NCBI GenBank assembly: GCA_037447655.1
Contig: JBBHKE010000807.1
Span: 62,001 to 126,000, forward strand
DNA: 64,000 nucleotides
Direction: 5' to 3'
Origin: Zygnema cylindricum
Lineage: Eukaryota > Streptophyta > Zygnematophyceae > Zygnematales > Zygnemataceae
Within the stretch, counting starts at the first letter, position 1. The number at the start of each line of letters is the position of its first letter. Under the pieces are notes generated by a model. That model saw only the letters and a program-made list of their open reading frames with translations. It was not told the origin of the DNA and did not search any database. Both the position numbers and the translations under genes were made by a program. This document shows positions 33,789 to 44,260 of this stretch, one piece after another.

Positions 33789-34366
33789 TGGCATCTGTCC
33801 ATGCAGCCTTAGCATCGCAAGCAACATTTTTCTTGTTGTAAAGATTTGTTGTGCAAGCTTTATAAGTGTTCCAAAAGGACCACAACCAATTATAGCTTTA
33901 ACACGCGAAGTACGGACAATACAGTATTCGACCTGCTGTACGCCAAAACCGTATCCATACAACATGTTTGTGGTACATATTAGAATAGTACAATACTGTA
34001 CAATACTGAACCTGTACTGTACCATAGTTGTAAAATGAGGTAATATTAAAGGTTGGAACTATTTTCGACTTTTCGCCTTACATTCGTTTCAATTTCAGCC
34101 TCATGTTCAGCCCAGTTTGGTTCGGTTCGGTTACAACAGGGGTCAAGAGGAAGCTAACGGTTTCAACCCGAAAAGGAAAATTTGCAACCTAGACCAAAGG
34201 GTTTGGGTCGTTGAACCGAACCGGTCAAAACCGTCAAACCATTTTGTTTGAGTTGTGAAATCCCTCATGTTTTACCGTGGCCGGTCCGGTTCACCCAGTG
34301 ACCTCCCCACCCAGTTTGTGTAAACCCCTCCACCCTCCCTGCTGCGTGCACTCCCTCCTGAACATG
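33789..34366. other. Intergenic DNA with ACAATACTG and GGTTCGGTT repeats
   Basis: A cluster of ACAATACTGTAC-like short repeats lies at about 33.97-34.02 kb. GGTTCGGTTCGG and its inverted form GAACCGAACCGG lie at about 34.12 and 34.22 kb and again near 35.03-35.09 kb. No gene was seen. Confidence 0.45.
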
Positions 34367-34953
34367 TACACCGCGAATCGTAATTAGAGTAATGAAAAAA
34401 TTATAGTAAAAAAACAAAAAAAAACAATTAGAGTGATTGACGCTAATTTATGTGATAGAGCTTTTTCAACTATGAAGTTTACTCTAATTTATTTAGTTAT
34501 TATATATTGGGTTATGTCGGTGATAATTATGTGAGTGATAATTATGAAATTACGTAGACGTACAAAATGTGTCAGTCCTGTATAGTATTGACGTCAGTAT
34601 GACGCTAATAATATTTGTCGCATTGAATGTCAGTTAATGTTCACACCGACGACGATGTTGTTGACGGACGAGAGTTATGCGGACGAGTTTTTTTCGATGT
34701 GATTAATTTTTTTGTTTAGTGCGATTTCACTTGCGATCGTGATTCTATTATATCATTATTTGTACCTTTTTACTTATAAAAGTACAATTTTGCACGGTCA
34801 GACGTCGTCCGTACTCCACAATATTTAAAAATAACCTATATTAAAAAATTTTACGCTAATTAAACCTCACCTAAATTACAATAATGAAAAAATTAGAATC
34901 GATTACTCTATTTGATGTGATATAGTCGAAATTTCGAGACGATTCGCGGTGTA
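34367..34953. mobile_element. Family A MITE, second long copy (587 bp)
   Basis: Left end TACACCGCGAATCGTAATTA, right end GATTCGCGGTGTA. Colinear with the 28.4 kb copy over nearly its full length, but missing the inner part of the right terminal repeat. Confidence 0.85.
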
Positions 34954-35122
34954 ATGTACCGTAGCTTCTAGTACTTATCTTACAACCAAATTACGATACA
35001 TACGTGCATTGGGTATTACGGGGTTTGGGTTCGCCGAACCGAACCAATCACCTGACGGGTTCAAACTTAACGAACTTTCCAAACCGAACCGGCAAAAAGC
35101 CGGAATGCTCCGGTTTGAAAAA

Positions 35123-35612
35123 ATAGTTCAAATGTAGGTGAAAGTAGGCCCATACAACATGCTTATTGTAAATAAACATACAATATGACCTTAACCCCCA
35201 TATTGTATTGGTCACAAAATGAAAAAAAATAGTGCACATCGATCGATAAAGAATTAAACGTCATGTATAAATTTTGAAAAACATTCGGACATATTTTTTT
35301 TTTCTATGAGTTGTGAGGTATTTTTTATTTTAACCGTCAAATTTGGATGATCGGACGGTCGCTGATCAAAGTAGCGATCTAAGAAGATCACATGAAAAAC
35401 CCATAACACAACTCATCCTACAGCGTGTCAGTTCGCTGAAAAATTTCGTCCGGCGGCGTGCGTTGTACTATGATCATACATCAGATTCATACGTTTGTAC
35501 AATAGTGTGCACAAACGCACACACATACAGTATGCTTGCTCCACGCGAGTTTTGTGCCAAGTTTTGTGCGCCTACCAAAGGCCTACCATAAAACGCCTAC
35601 TTTTGAACTATG
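35123..35612. mobile_element. MITE family B, copy 2
   Basis: Ends AATAGTTCAAATGTAGG and CCTACTTTTGAACTATG. Same orientation and internal order as the copy at 14.8 kb, including ACACACATACAGTATGC near the right end. Confidence 0.8.
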
Positions 35613-35620
35613 GTTTGAAA

Positions 35621-35926
35621 CATAGTTCAAAAGTAGGTGAAAGTAGGCCCATACAATATGCCTATTGTATGCAAAACATACAATATGACCTTACGACCCA
35701 TATTGTATTCGGACCTATTCGGACCAATTAAAACATTCGGACAAAACATTGGACCAATTAAAACATTCGGACCAAAAAATGTTATTTACACCGTCAAATT
35801 CGGACGATCGGACTGTCGCTGATTAAAGTAGCGATCTAAGAAGATCACATGAAAAGCCCATAACACAACTTACGACAAAGGCGCCGACCAAAGGCCTACA
35901 ATAAAAACGCCTACTTTTGAACTATG
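35621..35926. mobile_element. MITE family B, copy 3 (internal deletion)
   Basis: Complete ends CATAGTTCAAAAGTAGG and CCTACTTTTGAACTATG. The middle is shortened, with an ACCAATTAAAACATTCGG duplication. It sits eight bases from copy 2, so the two form a direct tandem. Confidence 0.8.
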
Positions 35927-36719
35927 GTTTGAAACGGTCTCGCCCCAAACCGGACCGAGTGTTACATATGTGCACTGTTTATTCCCTTGTCATGTGGTTC
36001 TTTCAGTTTTAGAAATGCTACTTCATTTTGTTCCTATGGACTCAGATGGTTTACCATCGCGCTTTTTAATAAAGTCGCCCCCCCCCCAGTTGTACTTTAT
36101 ATAGATTCGTACGTTTTCATACGCCAAAGTAACATTGAAAATCGCAAGTGTTCGTACCCAGCCTCAGCGGTACGGAAAATAAAAAGACAAAACTTTAAAC
36201 TATTTCAATTTTTTAAATATGCAAATGCTTATACTAATTTCGCATTTGTTTCAATGGCAATGTACAGTAGAGTGTGCAAATTAGTTCTATGTCAATTCAA
36301 TATTGTTAATATTTTTTTTTACCATTTCTCAAGTCTAGTTTTTGAGGGTTTTAGCAAAGTTATTTAAATTTGCATCATACATTTCATATTTAAAGCACAT
36401 GACAGGCAACAATAGCTGATTTGTTTTTCCAAGTATTCACATCCCATAGTTGTTTTACTTTGGCCTTGTATTGCGCCGTGAGTGATTTTTGAATACTGTC
36501 TTTGGTATTTATAAGTTTTGCTTCTAAATTTGAACGATCAAATTATGGGATTCCATTGTGTATTTTTAAAGATTGAATCCATGAATAAAATTTATCTGTT
36601 TTTGACGACATTTGATCATACAGGTTGCAAGAGTATTTAGAAGTTTTGAGATGTGGATTACTGAATCCAAGTTTTTGCTCCTTTTTTTTTAATGAGGTCA
36701 TTTTATGTAAACAAGGCTT

Positions 36720-38040
36720 ATCCTCTAACCTGATATTTAACTGTTGTAGGAACTAAAAAGACTAAAACTAAATTTTCAGCACTTGTTTTTAGCATTGAAA
36801 ATCTAGTTCAGCACTTAGCACTAAATTAGAGCACAAAAATCTAACACTTAATTTCAGCATTGAATTTTAAAAATGGTCTCTGCCCTGAAAGTCAGTGCAA
36901 CAATGCATTTTAACAATGCATTCAGTCCGGAGAACTGAAATATAGTGCAACTGAACCTACCGACTTTCAGGGAAACACAGTTTTAAGCGCAGAAAGTCAG
37001 CACTAAACTTAAGCACAGAAACTCGGTATTGAATTTCGGTCGAATTTCGTTGGAACAATGAAAATAGCACTTAATTTTTACATTGGATCCCAGCAATAAA
37101 ACTCAGTGCAACACTAAATTCTAAGACTTAAATTCATTACTGTAATTTTTAATGAAATTCAGCAGTGTACTCCAACTCTAAAATCTAGCACCAAACTTGA
37201 GCATCGAAAACCCACACTGGTTTTTAGCGTAGCGCTGAATTTCATAACCGAAATTTAGAAGTGGATTTTAACACTGAAATTCAGTCCAGAAGCAGTAAAT
37301 TTGAGCAATGACAATTAGCGCAACACTGTTTTCTTGCACTGAGTTTGAGCACGAAATTTAGTACTGTATTTACCACCTAACACTAAACTCCAGCCCTGAA
37401 ATTAACACTGAATTTTGATGTAGCACTAGAATTTAACATTGGACATCAACACTAAAATTCAGGACAAAACAGAATTTAAGCGCTAATTTAGAGCTATAGA
37501 TATTAGTGCTGCAATTCAGCAATGTATTTGATCACGGAGTTCTAGCACTCTACTTTAGCATAGAAATCAACACTAATTGTAAGTGCAACACTAAATTGAT
37601 GTAATGGAACATAGCACTACACTGAAATTTAGCACTGCATCTTAGAACTGAAAATTAGTAACACTGGAATTTAGCACTGAAGGTAAATATATAAAATAGG
37701 TTTTAAGCACTTAATTGGAGCTCTGGATTTCAGCGTTGAAATTCAACAATGTATTCGAGCATGTAATTCCAGCACTAGACTTTAGCATAAGAGTCAACTC
37801 TGTATATCAATGCAGCACTGAATTTAAGCATTGGAATTCATCACTCCAAGTCAGCACAGGATTTTGGCACTGAATCTTAGCACTGAAATCATGGCAACAC
37901 TGGTATTTAAAATTAAATATAAACACGGAAATACAATGCACCGCTATCTCACTGAATTTTGACACAGAAACTTAGCACTGAAATATAGTGCAGTGTTGTA
38001 CCTTAACACTGTATTTCAATAGTACATACAAACTAAAAAC
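36720..38040. repeat. Degenerate short-unit minisatellite (AGCACTGAAAT-like)
   Basis: For about 1.3 kb the sequence is built from variants of AGCACTGAAATTTAGCACTG and AGTGCAACACTGAATT in irregular order, with no open frame. It ends with two direct copies of AAGTCAGCATAGAGAAACACC at about 38.06-38.10 kb. This is an old, decayed tandem array. Confidence 0.8.
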
Positions 38041-38319
38041 AACACTATACTAAAAAACAAGTCAGCATAGAGAAACACCAACAAGTCAGCATAGAGAAAC
38101 ACCATTAAAGCTAAACTCTACGTCATCGACCACCTCTTCCGCCACAAGGTCTGGTAGTTCACTATTTTTTAAAAGGTGCCGTGAAGATCAAAGTATAATC
38201 AAAGACAAATGGTAAAAAAACATTACATAGGTTACTTCCGCAAATCAAATTTGTAACCGGTACAAAAACAACCGCTAACAAAATCCAGTAATCCCTCCGA
38301 GACTTTGAAAACCTGTGGG

Positions 38320-38492
38320 ATTTTTTTTTTTTTAGCTTCGATATATCGACAATACGATATATTGCCGATATATCGGCGATATATCGCGATAATTTGAAAT
38401 TCGATATATCGAAGCGATATATCGATTATCGGGTACCTGAAATTCGATATATATCGAGTATCGGCAATGGGTCCTCGATACCCAACACTAAC
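38320..38492. mobile_element. CGATATATCG palindrome-rich element fragment
   Basis: Dense short palindromes (CGATATATCG, TATCGGCGATATATCG) lead to a right end GATACCCAACACTA. That end resembles the end of the element at 29.78-30.22 kb. The left end was not found. Confidence 0.5.
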
Positions 38493-38632
38493 CACAGATG
38501 ATACCGGGAGTACGGCTCGTAAAAAGGTCCCAGGCGACGTCGACGAGCCAATGAACGGCCGTACGAAAGATCGCAACCCCCCTAAGATGTCCGTACAGGC
38601 GTGCTCAACACCTCCGAGGTCGCCCCTTAATC

Positions 38633-39088
38633 CATAGTTCACAAGTAGGCGTTTCTATTGTAGGCCCTTTGTAGGCGCCTTTGTCGTAAGTTGTGTTATG
38701 GGTTTTTCATGTGATCTTCTTAAATCGCTACTTTGATCAGCGACCGTCCTATCGTCCAAATTTGACGATAGTCCTATCGTAAGTTTTGTTATGGGCTTTT
38801 CATGTGATCTTCTTAGATCGCTAATTTGATCAGCGACCGTCCGATCGTCCAAATCTGACCGTTTAAATAAAAAATACCTCAAAACTCACAGAATTTTTTT
38901 TTTTGTCCGAATGTTTTTCAGAATTTAGACATGACGTTTAATTCTCTATCGATCGATGTGCAACTCAACCCTGTTACTATATTTTTTCATTTTGCGACCA
39001 ATACAATATGGGCCTTAAGGTCATATTGTATGTTTTGCGTACAATAGGCATATTGTATGGGCCTACTTTCACCTACTTTTGAACTATG
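38633..39088. mobile_element. MITE family B, copy 4 (inverted)
   Basis: This copy is in the opposite orientation to the others: it starts CATAGTTCACAAGTAGGCG and ends CACCTACTTTTGAACTATG. It contains a local duplication of the GATCAGCGACCGTCC segment. Confidence 0.8.
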
Positions 39089-40026
39089 CCTTAATCATCT
39101 CCTAAAATCATCTCCTGAAAAAGTCCGTACAGACGTGCTCCAGACTTCCACTGTTCCACAGTCCACACTTTTCGAAATCTGGCGACTGGTTAGCTGCAAA
39201 AGTGGTCTACACTTTTTGGTGTGAACTCGTTTTTCCATGGGCGACTGCTTTCTTTGGTCGGTAAGTCGCTTTTCTCATATAAAATGATCTGGATTCAAGT
39301 AAATTTGGAATAGTAGAATTATCTTCGCTGATTCGGATAAAAGATTCTCGCCACTTCCCGTTTCTCTCTTGTTGTATTTAAAATCCAAGCCATGCTGGGT
39401 TCTTCATATTGAATAATTGGATTGCTTCTGAAGAAAGTGCCAACTCTTTCGCCAGGACGCGCATTGAAATTAGTTATCTAGCTGTTTATTTATTGTTTGA
39501 TTGACTTAAAAGAAAGTTCTTTAAGCACACCAACTACTCCAGCCATGGAAGATGCAGAAAGCAGTTTGTCACTGATCGAAAAATTCCAAAGCAGTTTATT
39601 TAATTTAACTGAACTGGCAACCGTGGATGGGCCGTAACCGCCCAATCAATGCCGTTGACCTCTGTGAAAAGACAAAACGATTATTGCAGGAGGCTTGAGC
39701 CATATGATCATAACATTCCTCGCGAACTTCCTTTATACTCATTTATTGATCATTTGCTCGCTGTTAACGCGGAGAAGTACCAACTGCGTTACTGTGTTAT
39801 TCATGTGAAGGCGAACGAAGAAGCTTTTGAATGGCTGGAAGAATGGCTGAGCAGGCATGCCATCAAGGACAGTTTGAAGCTCAATTTGCAAACTAAATGG
39901 GAGGAAAATGCAGATGACATCGGGAGATCGACCTCGAGTTTACATCATTCCACAACTTTTTGAGGCGCACACCATCAGCTTCGAAGGCCAGAAGGTGCAG
40001 TAGAGAGGTTATAAATGCCGTACTGA

Positions 40027-40199
40027 TCAGATGCCCATCGCTGTTAGTTTTCTGACCCAAAATTATAAATTAGTGTTGATAACACTGTTTAATTATTGAT
40101 CCATAATAAGCCACGTGGCAAACCACATTTTAGTGTAGCTAAAATTAGTTAAGTTTCAACGCTTATAAGTCACTTCATCTAATTGCAATAAGCAGTGTA
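40027..40199. mobile_element. MITE with GCCCATCGC-type ends inside the BCS1 remnant
   Basis: Left end ATGCCCATCGCTGTTAG, right end AATAAGCAGTGTA. It shares ACCCAAAATTATAA and AAGCCACGTGGC-like internal sequence with the copy at 8.2 kb. Confidence 0.6.
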
Positions 40200-40371
40200 T
40201 TATTCCCATCGCTATAGTGTTAAGCACACTAATTCAGTTGCATCTTTCGTTTGCCGAAATCATAAATAGTGTAAGTTACACTGTTTAAGGGAGTGCCGTC
40301 ATCAGTATTATTCATGCCAGTTTTGCTTTAATACTAATAATTCCTTTATACGAAAAGCGATGGGCAGTGTA
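40198..40371. mobile_element. Adjacent MITE with CCCATCGC ends
   Basis: Left end TATTATTCCCATCGCTATAG, right end AAAAGCGATGGGCAGTGTA. It starts at the TA where the previous element ends, so two related elements lie head to tail. Confidence 0.65.
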
Positions 40372-43151
40372 GTTTTTTGCTGTCAATTTTTATCCTCTCT
40401 TTGGGAGCCTTTGTCTTATATATATATGTGCTTCCCTTTTTGAAATTGCTGGCGGTTGATGAATGCAGGTAACTTTTCGATGTCAGGCTGAAGCTTTGGA
40501 GGCCGAAGATTCGTCAGCAAGGAAACATTGGTAATGCAGGGCCCCACTCGTAAAATCTTGGAATCCATAGTTCGTGAAGCCATGGAATATCATTTTGCGC
40601 TGGATGAAAGAAGTCGTAAGACTTCAATAAGAAGGTGGAATGTAAATCATTTCTTTTGGCAATCACTTCTTTAGTCGCTGGCAACTAAGGTGGCTCGGCC
40701 AATTGACAGGTATGGTAGCAAACTTTCCGGAATGGTTATATGAGCATGTGTTTTGCTTTGATCTCCTGCAAAAGAGTTTTTTGCAGTTGGTGATTGGAGA
40801 TCCTTGCACAAATGGTGAAGAAAGAAATTTAGCAGCAATAGTTTGCGAGTCTGAATGCAGAAGATGGTTCCTGTTACTTAGACGTTTTTTTCACTTCGCT
40901 TAAGTAGAGTTTGACGTTGGTTCCAGAATCCACAATCCATTTGAGACGACTTATCTCATTGTTGCCTGCTACTCCTGCTTTTTATTTTGTACTACACTGT
41001 TATTCTGGATGTTGACATTGGAAGTATCTTAAAAGATGCTCGGACATTTCTAAGCAGTGGAGAATGGTACGTAGAGTGCGGCATTCCCCATCGGAGAGGA
41101 TGCCTCATGTATAGTCCCCTGGCTGTGGAAAAACATCTCTGATTCAGGTCCTAGCAGTAGAACTCGTATACGATGTAGGCACCATCAGTTTGTCATCCAA
41201 CAATATGGACGATGACATGGTATGAAAGTGCGCCGTCTACATATTGCCTTCTAGGCACATTTCTCTTCCTTATAATTCTTTTATTTTTTTTCATTGGTGG
41301 CTTTTTACAGGAGGATGTTATCGGTTTCGAAAACTAAGCAACTGTTTATTTCTCTGTAGATAAGCATTTCGGGAGCCATTTTGGTTAAGATTTTTTCAGA
41401 TTTTTTTTTCCATGGTTTTAGAACATAGCTGGTAGTCATTGTGAGAAGAACAGCCAAACAGTTCCAACTCCTTTTTAAGTTCTTGTAGAACTTCCCCAGG
41501 GAAACTTATTTAATTGTCGCTGGATACGTTTGTGAAAACATCAGGGCAATCAAAAATTTATACCAAGTTACAACATTGTTGTTTTTCGGTTGTGATCAAC
41601 AGGTTGTTTTTCAGTTGTGATCAACAGATAATTTCTGCCATGTGCCGAGGAACCTCTTGCAGCATTATAGTGCTGGAGGATGTCGTTGCGATATTCACTC
41701 AGCGAATGGACGGAAAGGAAAAGAAAAACAATCTTTTGTTCTGGGGACTGCTTTAACGCAATCGATGGGATTTCCGCACAAGAGGGACGGATTTTGGTGA
41801 TGACCACCGACCACCTTGAGAAACTGGATCCTGCCCTTATTCGACCCGGCCGTGTGGATGTCCGAGTGTATTTGGAGCTTGCTACTCACAGCCAATCACA
41901 GTACATGTTTCGACGCTTTTATCCTCAGTCTTCTGTAGAGGAAGCTGGCAGATTTGCGGAGAAATTTCCGGACAGAACTGTGAGCCCAGCGACTTTTGCA
42001 AGGCTATTTTTTGTTGCACATGGAGAGTATGGATGAGGTTTTAAAGCATGTGGGGGGTTTGGTGGAGCAGCAATCAAAAGACGAAGCCCAACTGTTAGTC
42101 ACAAATGGTCAAGCTTTTGAAGCAAGTTGGTGATGTGAACATGATTTTAGGAGAATCGCAAGAAGAATGGACTCAGAAAACTCACCGGTTAAACCTGAGG
42201 TTTAGGGAGAAATTAAGAAAGCATACTAACCAGTTGACAAAGTCTCTTACTTTCCATCTTTTGGTCATGTTACCCGAAATTTGGTCAAAATCGCGTAACA
42301 TGACCAGAAGATGACCAAAACATGACCAGAATAATGTACGTGAGAATAAGCTGAACATAACTTAAAGCGTAGCAATGACACTTGTAGTTATGTGTGGATA
42401 CAAATGTTGCATTCAACAAGGCTCAAGTGCATGTATGCTTCTTTGGATAGGTTTTTGGCGGATCCATCAGGGACGTTTTCGGGCAATGCTTGCACTTTTA
42501 TTAGCGGCAGGGCTGACATATTATCCAGACAGGTTTTTTGTGCACTATAGAGAGATGCCCGACGGAAGAAATAGATAATGTGGGGGGTACATCCAACAGT
42601 GAAAATTCATATCCTTTGGAACTCATCCGAGTAAAACCATTAGAAAAAAAGGGAGTGCCAGTAGATAAGCGGTTATATTTGGAGGTAAGATCACACGAAT
42701 ACAAGTTTATATATAGATATAATTGCACATCCACTTAACAGGGCTTAAGAGGAAGCCAGCATGAAAGCGTGAAAGCTACAAAGGGTTCAGGAAGAAGCTA
42801 GGAAACTTCAGGAGAGGGAAGCATCAAATGACGACTTCCAAAAGGACCAGATGGAACAAACAAGGTTTCCACAGCAGTGGAGATCCCCTTTGCGATCTTC
42901 TTCTGCAAGTGATACGCCTGAAGACCTTGTAAGCGGAGACAATTATAATGGGTCGGTATTGGTTGAAGCAAAAGTGCAAATACCAACGACGGAGAATCTC
43001 TCAATGCAGTTCCGGAGGTTTCAGAGGAGCCAGAAAGTTCACAGTGTTTAGCTGGTTCCATACTCATCTCAAGAACCCACATTCACAGAAGAAGTCGAGG
43101 CTCTGGCATTAGAAGTGGGGCTGCTTCACATTTGGAAGCAAAATGAAGGCA

Positions 43152-43500
43152 TCATGCAACTCTTACTTCTGGAAGCTTATGCTCTACTTGATCCAGAGAT
43201 AGGTCAACTGTCAAGGTATAGGTTTTTGCTTCCATTATTGAGGCCATCTCTTCATTAACAGCATTAATCCATCTGTCACTCTCTTGACTGTTTACAGCTT
43301 CAAAGTAAGTTTGAGGTTCATCGGGATGCAACAGTTTGGTAAGTTTATTGTTCACTTGTCTCTCTTATATCCTTTTGCTGCTCCGTCTTCCTCCTTCAAA
43401 TTCCGAGGCAGGTATAGAAGGCATCCTAGGATCCCTTCTTTTAAGTGCATCTTCTCCCCTTTCCTCGGATTCAGTTTCACTTCGGGTTCTGAGTGATCTG
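43152..43500 (-). mobile_element. Ty1/copia pol fragment
   Basis: The minus-strand translation contains DEPQTYFEAVNSQESDRW followed by INAVNEEMASIMEAKTY. This is the well-known start of the copia reverse transcriptase (EP.SY.EA...D..W..AM.EEM.SL..N.T). Upstream, after an in-frame stop, comes a Ser/Arg/Glu-rich linker ending GGRRSSKRI, as in the integrase-RT linker. Only about 350 bp remain. Confidence 0.6.
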
Positions 43501-43659
43501 TTGTCACTATTTGCAGCTTTGTTTTACGATGATTCAAATGCCTTTTGGTGCTTTCAGAGCTTCATAAAAAAGGCTCGTAAATTTTTTTGTGTTGACGAAA
43601 TTGGTGTCCGCAAGATGGAGACTGTATTGTGCATTTTGAAGAAGGATACAATCACTTAG
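43486..43659 (+). pseudogene. TBC-domain fragment
   Basis: The plus-strand translation VLSDLLSLFAALFYDDSNAF, continuing WCFQSFIKKARKFF and VDEIGVRKMET, follows the TBC pattern (GMSDLLSP.....D...AFWCF..LM.........D..G...QL). Compare the intact RabGAP in this window at about 60.05 kb, which reads GMSDLLSPILYIMKDEAEAF. It is more distant from that gene than a recent copy would be. No flanking exons with the catalytic Arg or Gln were recognised. It is either a relic or one exon of an unresolved gene. Confidence 0.5.
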
Positions 43660-44260
43660 CAAAAAACATAAACAAGAGCTGCATTTTTGTTTACTATATA
43701 ATTGTTAGTTCTGCTAATGAACTTTCTTTTGACCAAACCGTAGCTTTTTGGGAGGTTGTTTGGGCCAAGTGTTGAACCACGCCCAACCACCATCAGCTTT
43801 GACTGTTATTCTGAAACTACAACAGCACGCGGCAGTTATGGTAGTGATTTTCTTGTCAGGCATAGTTTGACACTAGTTTTGCAGACATTGGTCGGCATCT
43901 CAGAATATCCATAAATATCTAAGCACATCCAATTATCGGACAAAAACCATGTTATGCTAGAGCTACAACAGCATGTGGCAATTAGTGGTTTTCTCATCAG
44001 GATAATTCTACACTAGATTTGTGCAGAGACTTTACATTGGCCAGCGTCTCAGAGTATCCATAAATATTGAAGTACATACATTTTATGGCACAAAAAACTT
44101 ATTTTATTCAGCAACTATTGTACATATGTGCAAAGAAAGTTGACGGCTCCAAACCTTACACAAAACCTGCAAAACTAGCACTAGCGCTATCATCAGACAT
44201 TGGATGGACTTCCAATTCAGCCTGTTACCAAAGCTAATGCATCCTCAATTTCTCATTGCT
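43660..44260. other. Intergenic DNA 3' of the AP2 gene
   Basis: Contains an imperfect direct repeat of about 130 bp (AACAGCACGCGGCA...CAGAATATCCATAAATAT and AACAGCATGTGGCA...CAGAGTATCCATAAATAT, at about 43.82-43.92 and 43.97-44.07 kb). It is the likely 3' UTR and terminator region of the AP2 gene. Confidence 0.5.

Larger units (their letters stand above)
39649..42125 (+). pseudogene. BCS1-like AAA ATPase, decayed
   Basis: Family-like pieces appear in order on the plus strand but in changing frames: an N-terminal piece with FEWLEEWLSRHA (about 39.82 kb), GPTRKILESIVREA (about 40.54 kb, after a CAG acceptor), FLSSGEWYVECGIPHRRG (about 41.05-41.11 kb), then Walker A as PGCGKTSLIQ only after a one-base frame change at 41115-41120, Walker B as IIVLEDVVAIF (about 41.67 kb; usual second acidic residue lost), and MTTDHLEKLDPALIRPGRVD (41.80-41.86 kb). 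Another frame change precedes QGYFLLHMESMDEVLKHV near 42.0 kb. BCS1-type proteins are mitochondrial-membrane AAA chaperones. The frameshifts, lost Walker B residue and MITEs in the interior argue for a pseudogene. Unrecognised introns could explain some frame changes but not the one inside Walker A. Confidence 0.7.
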
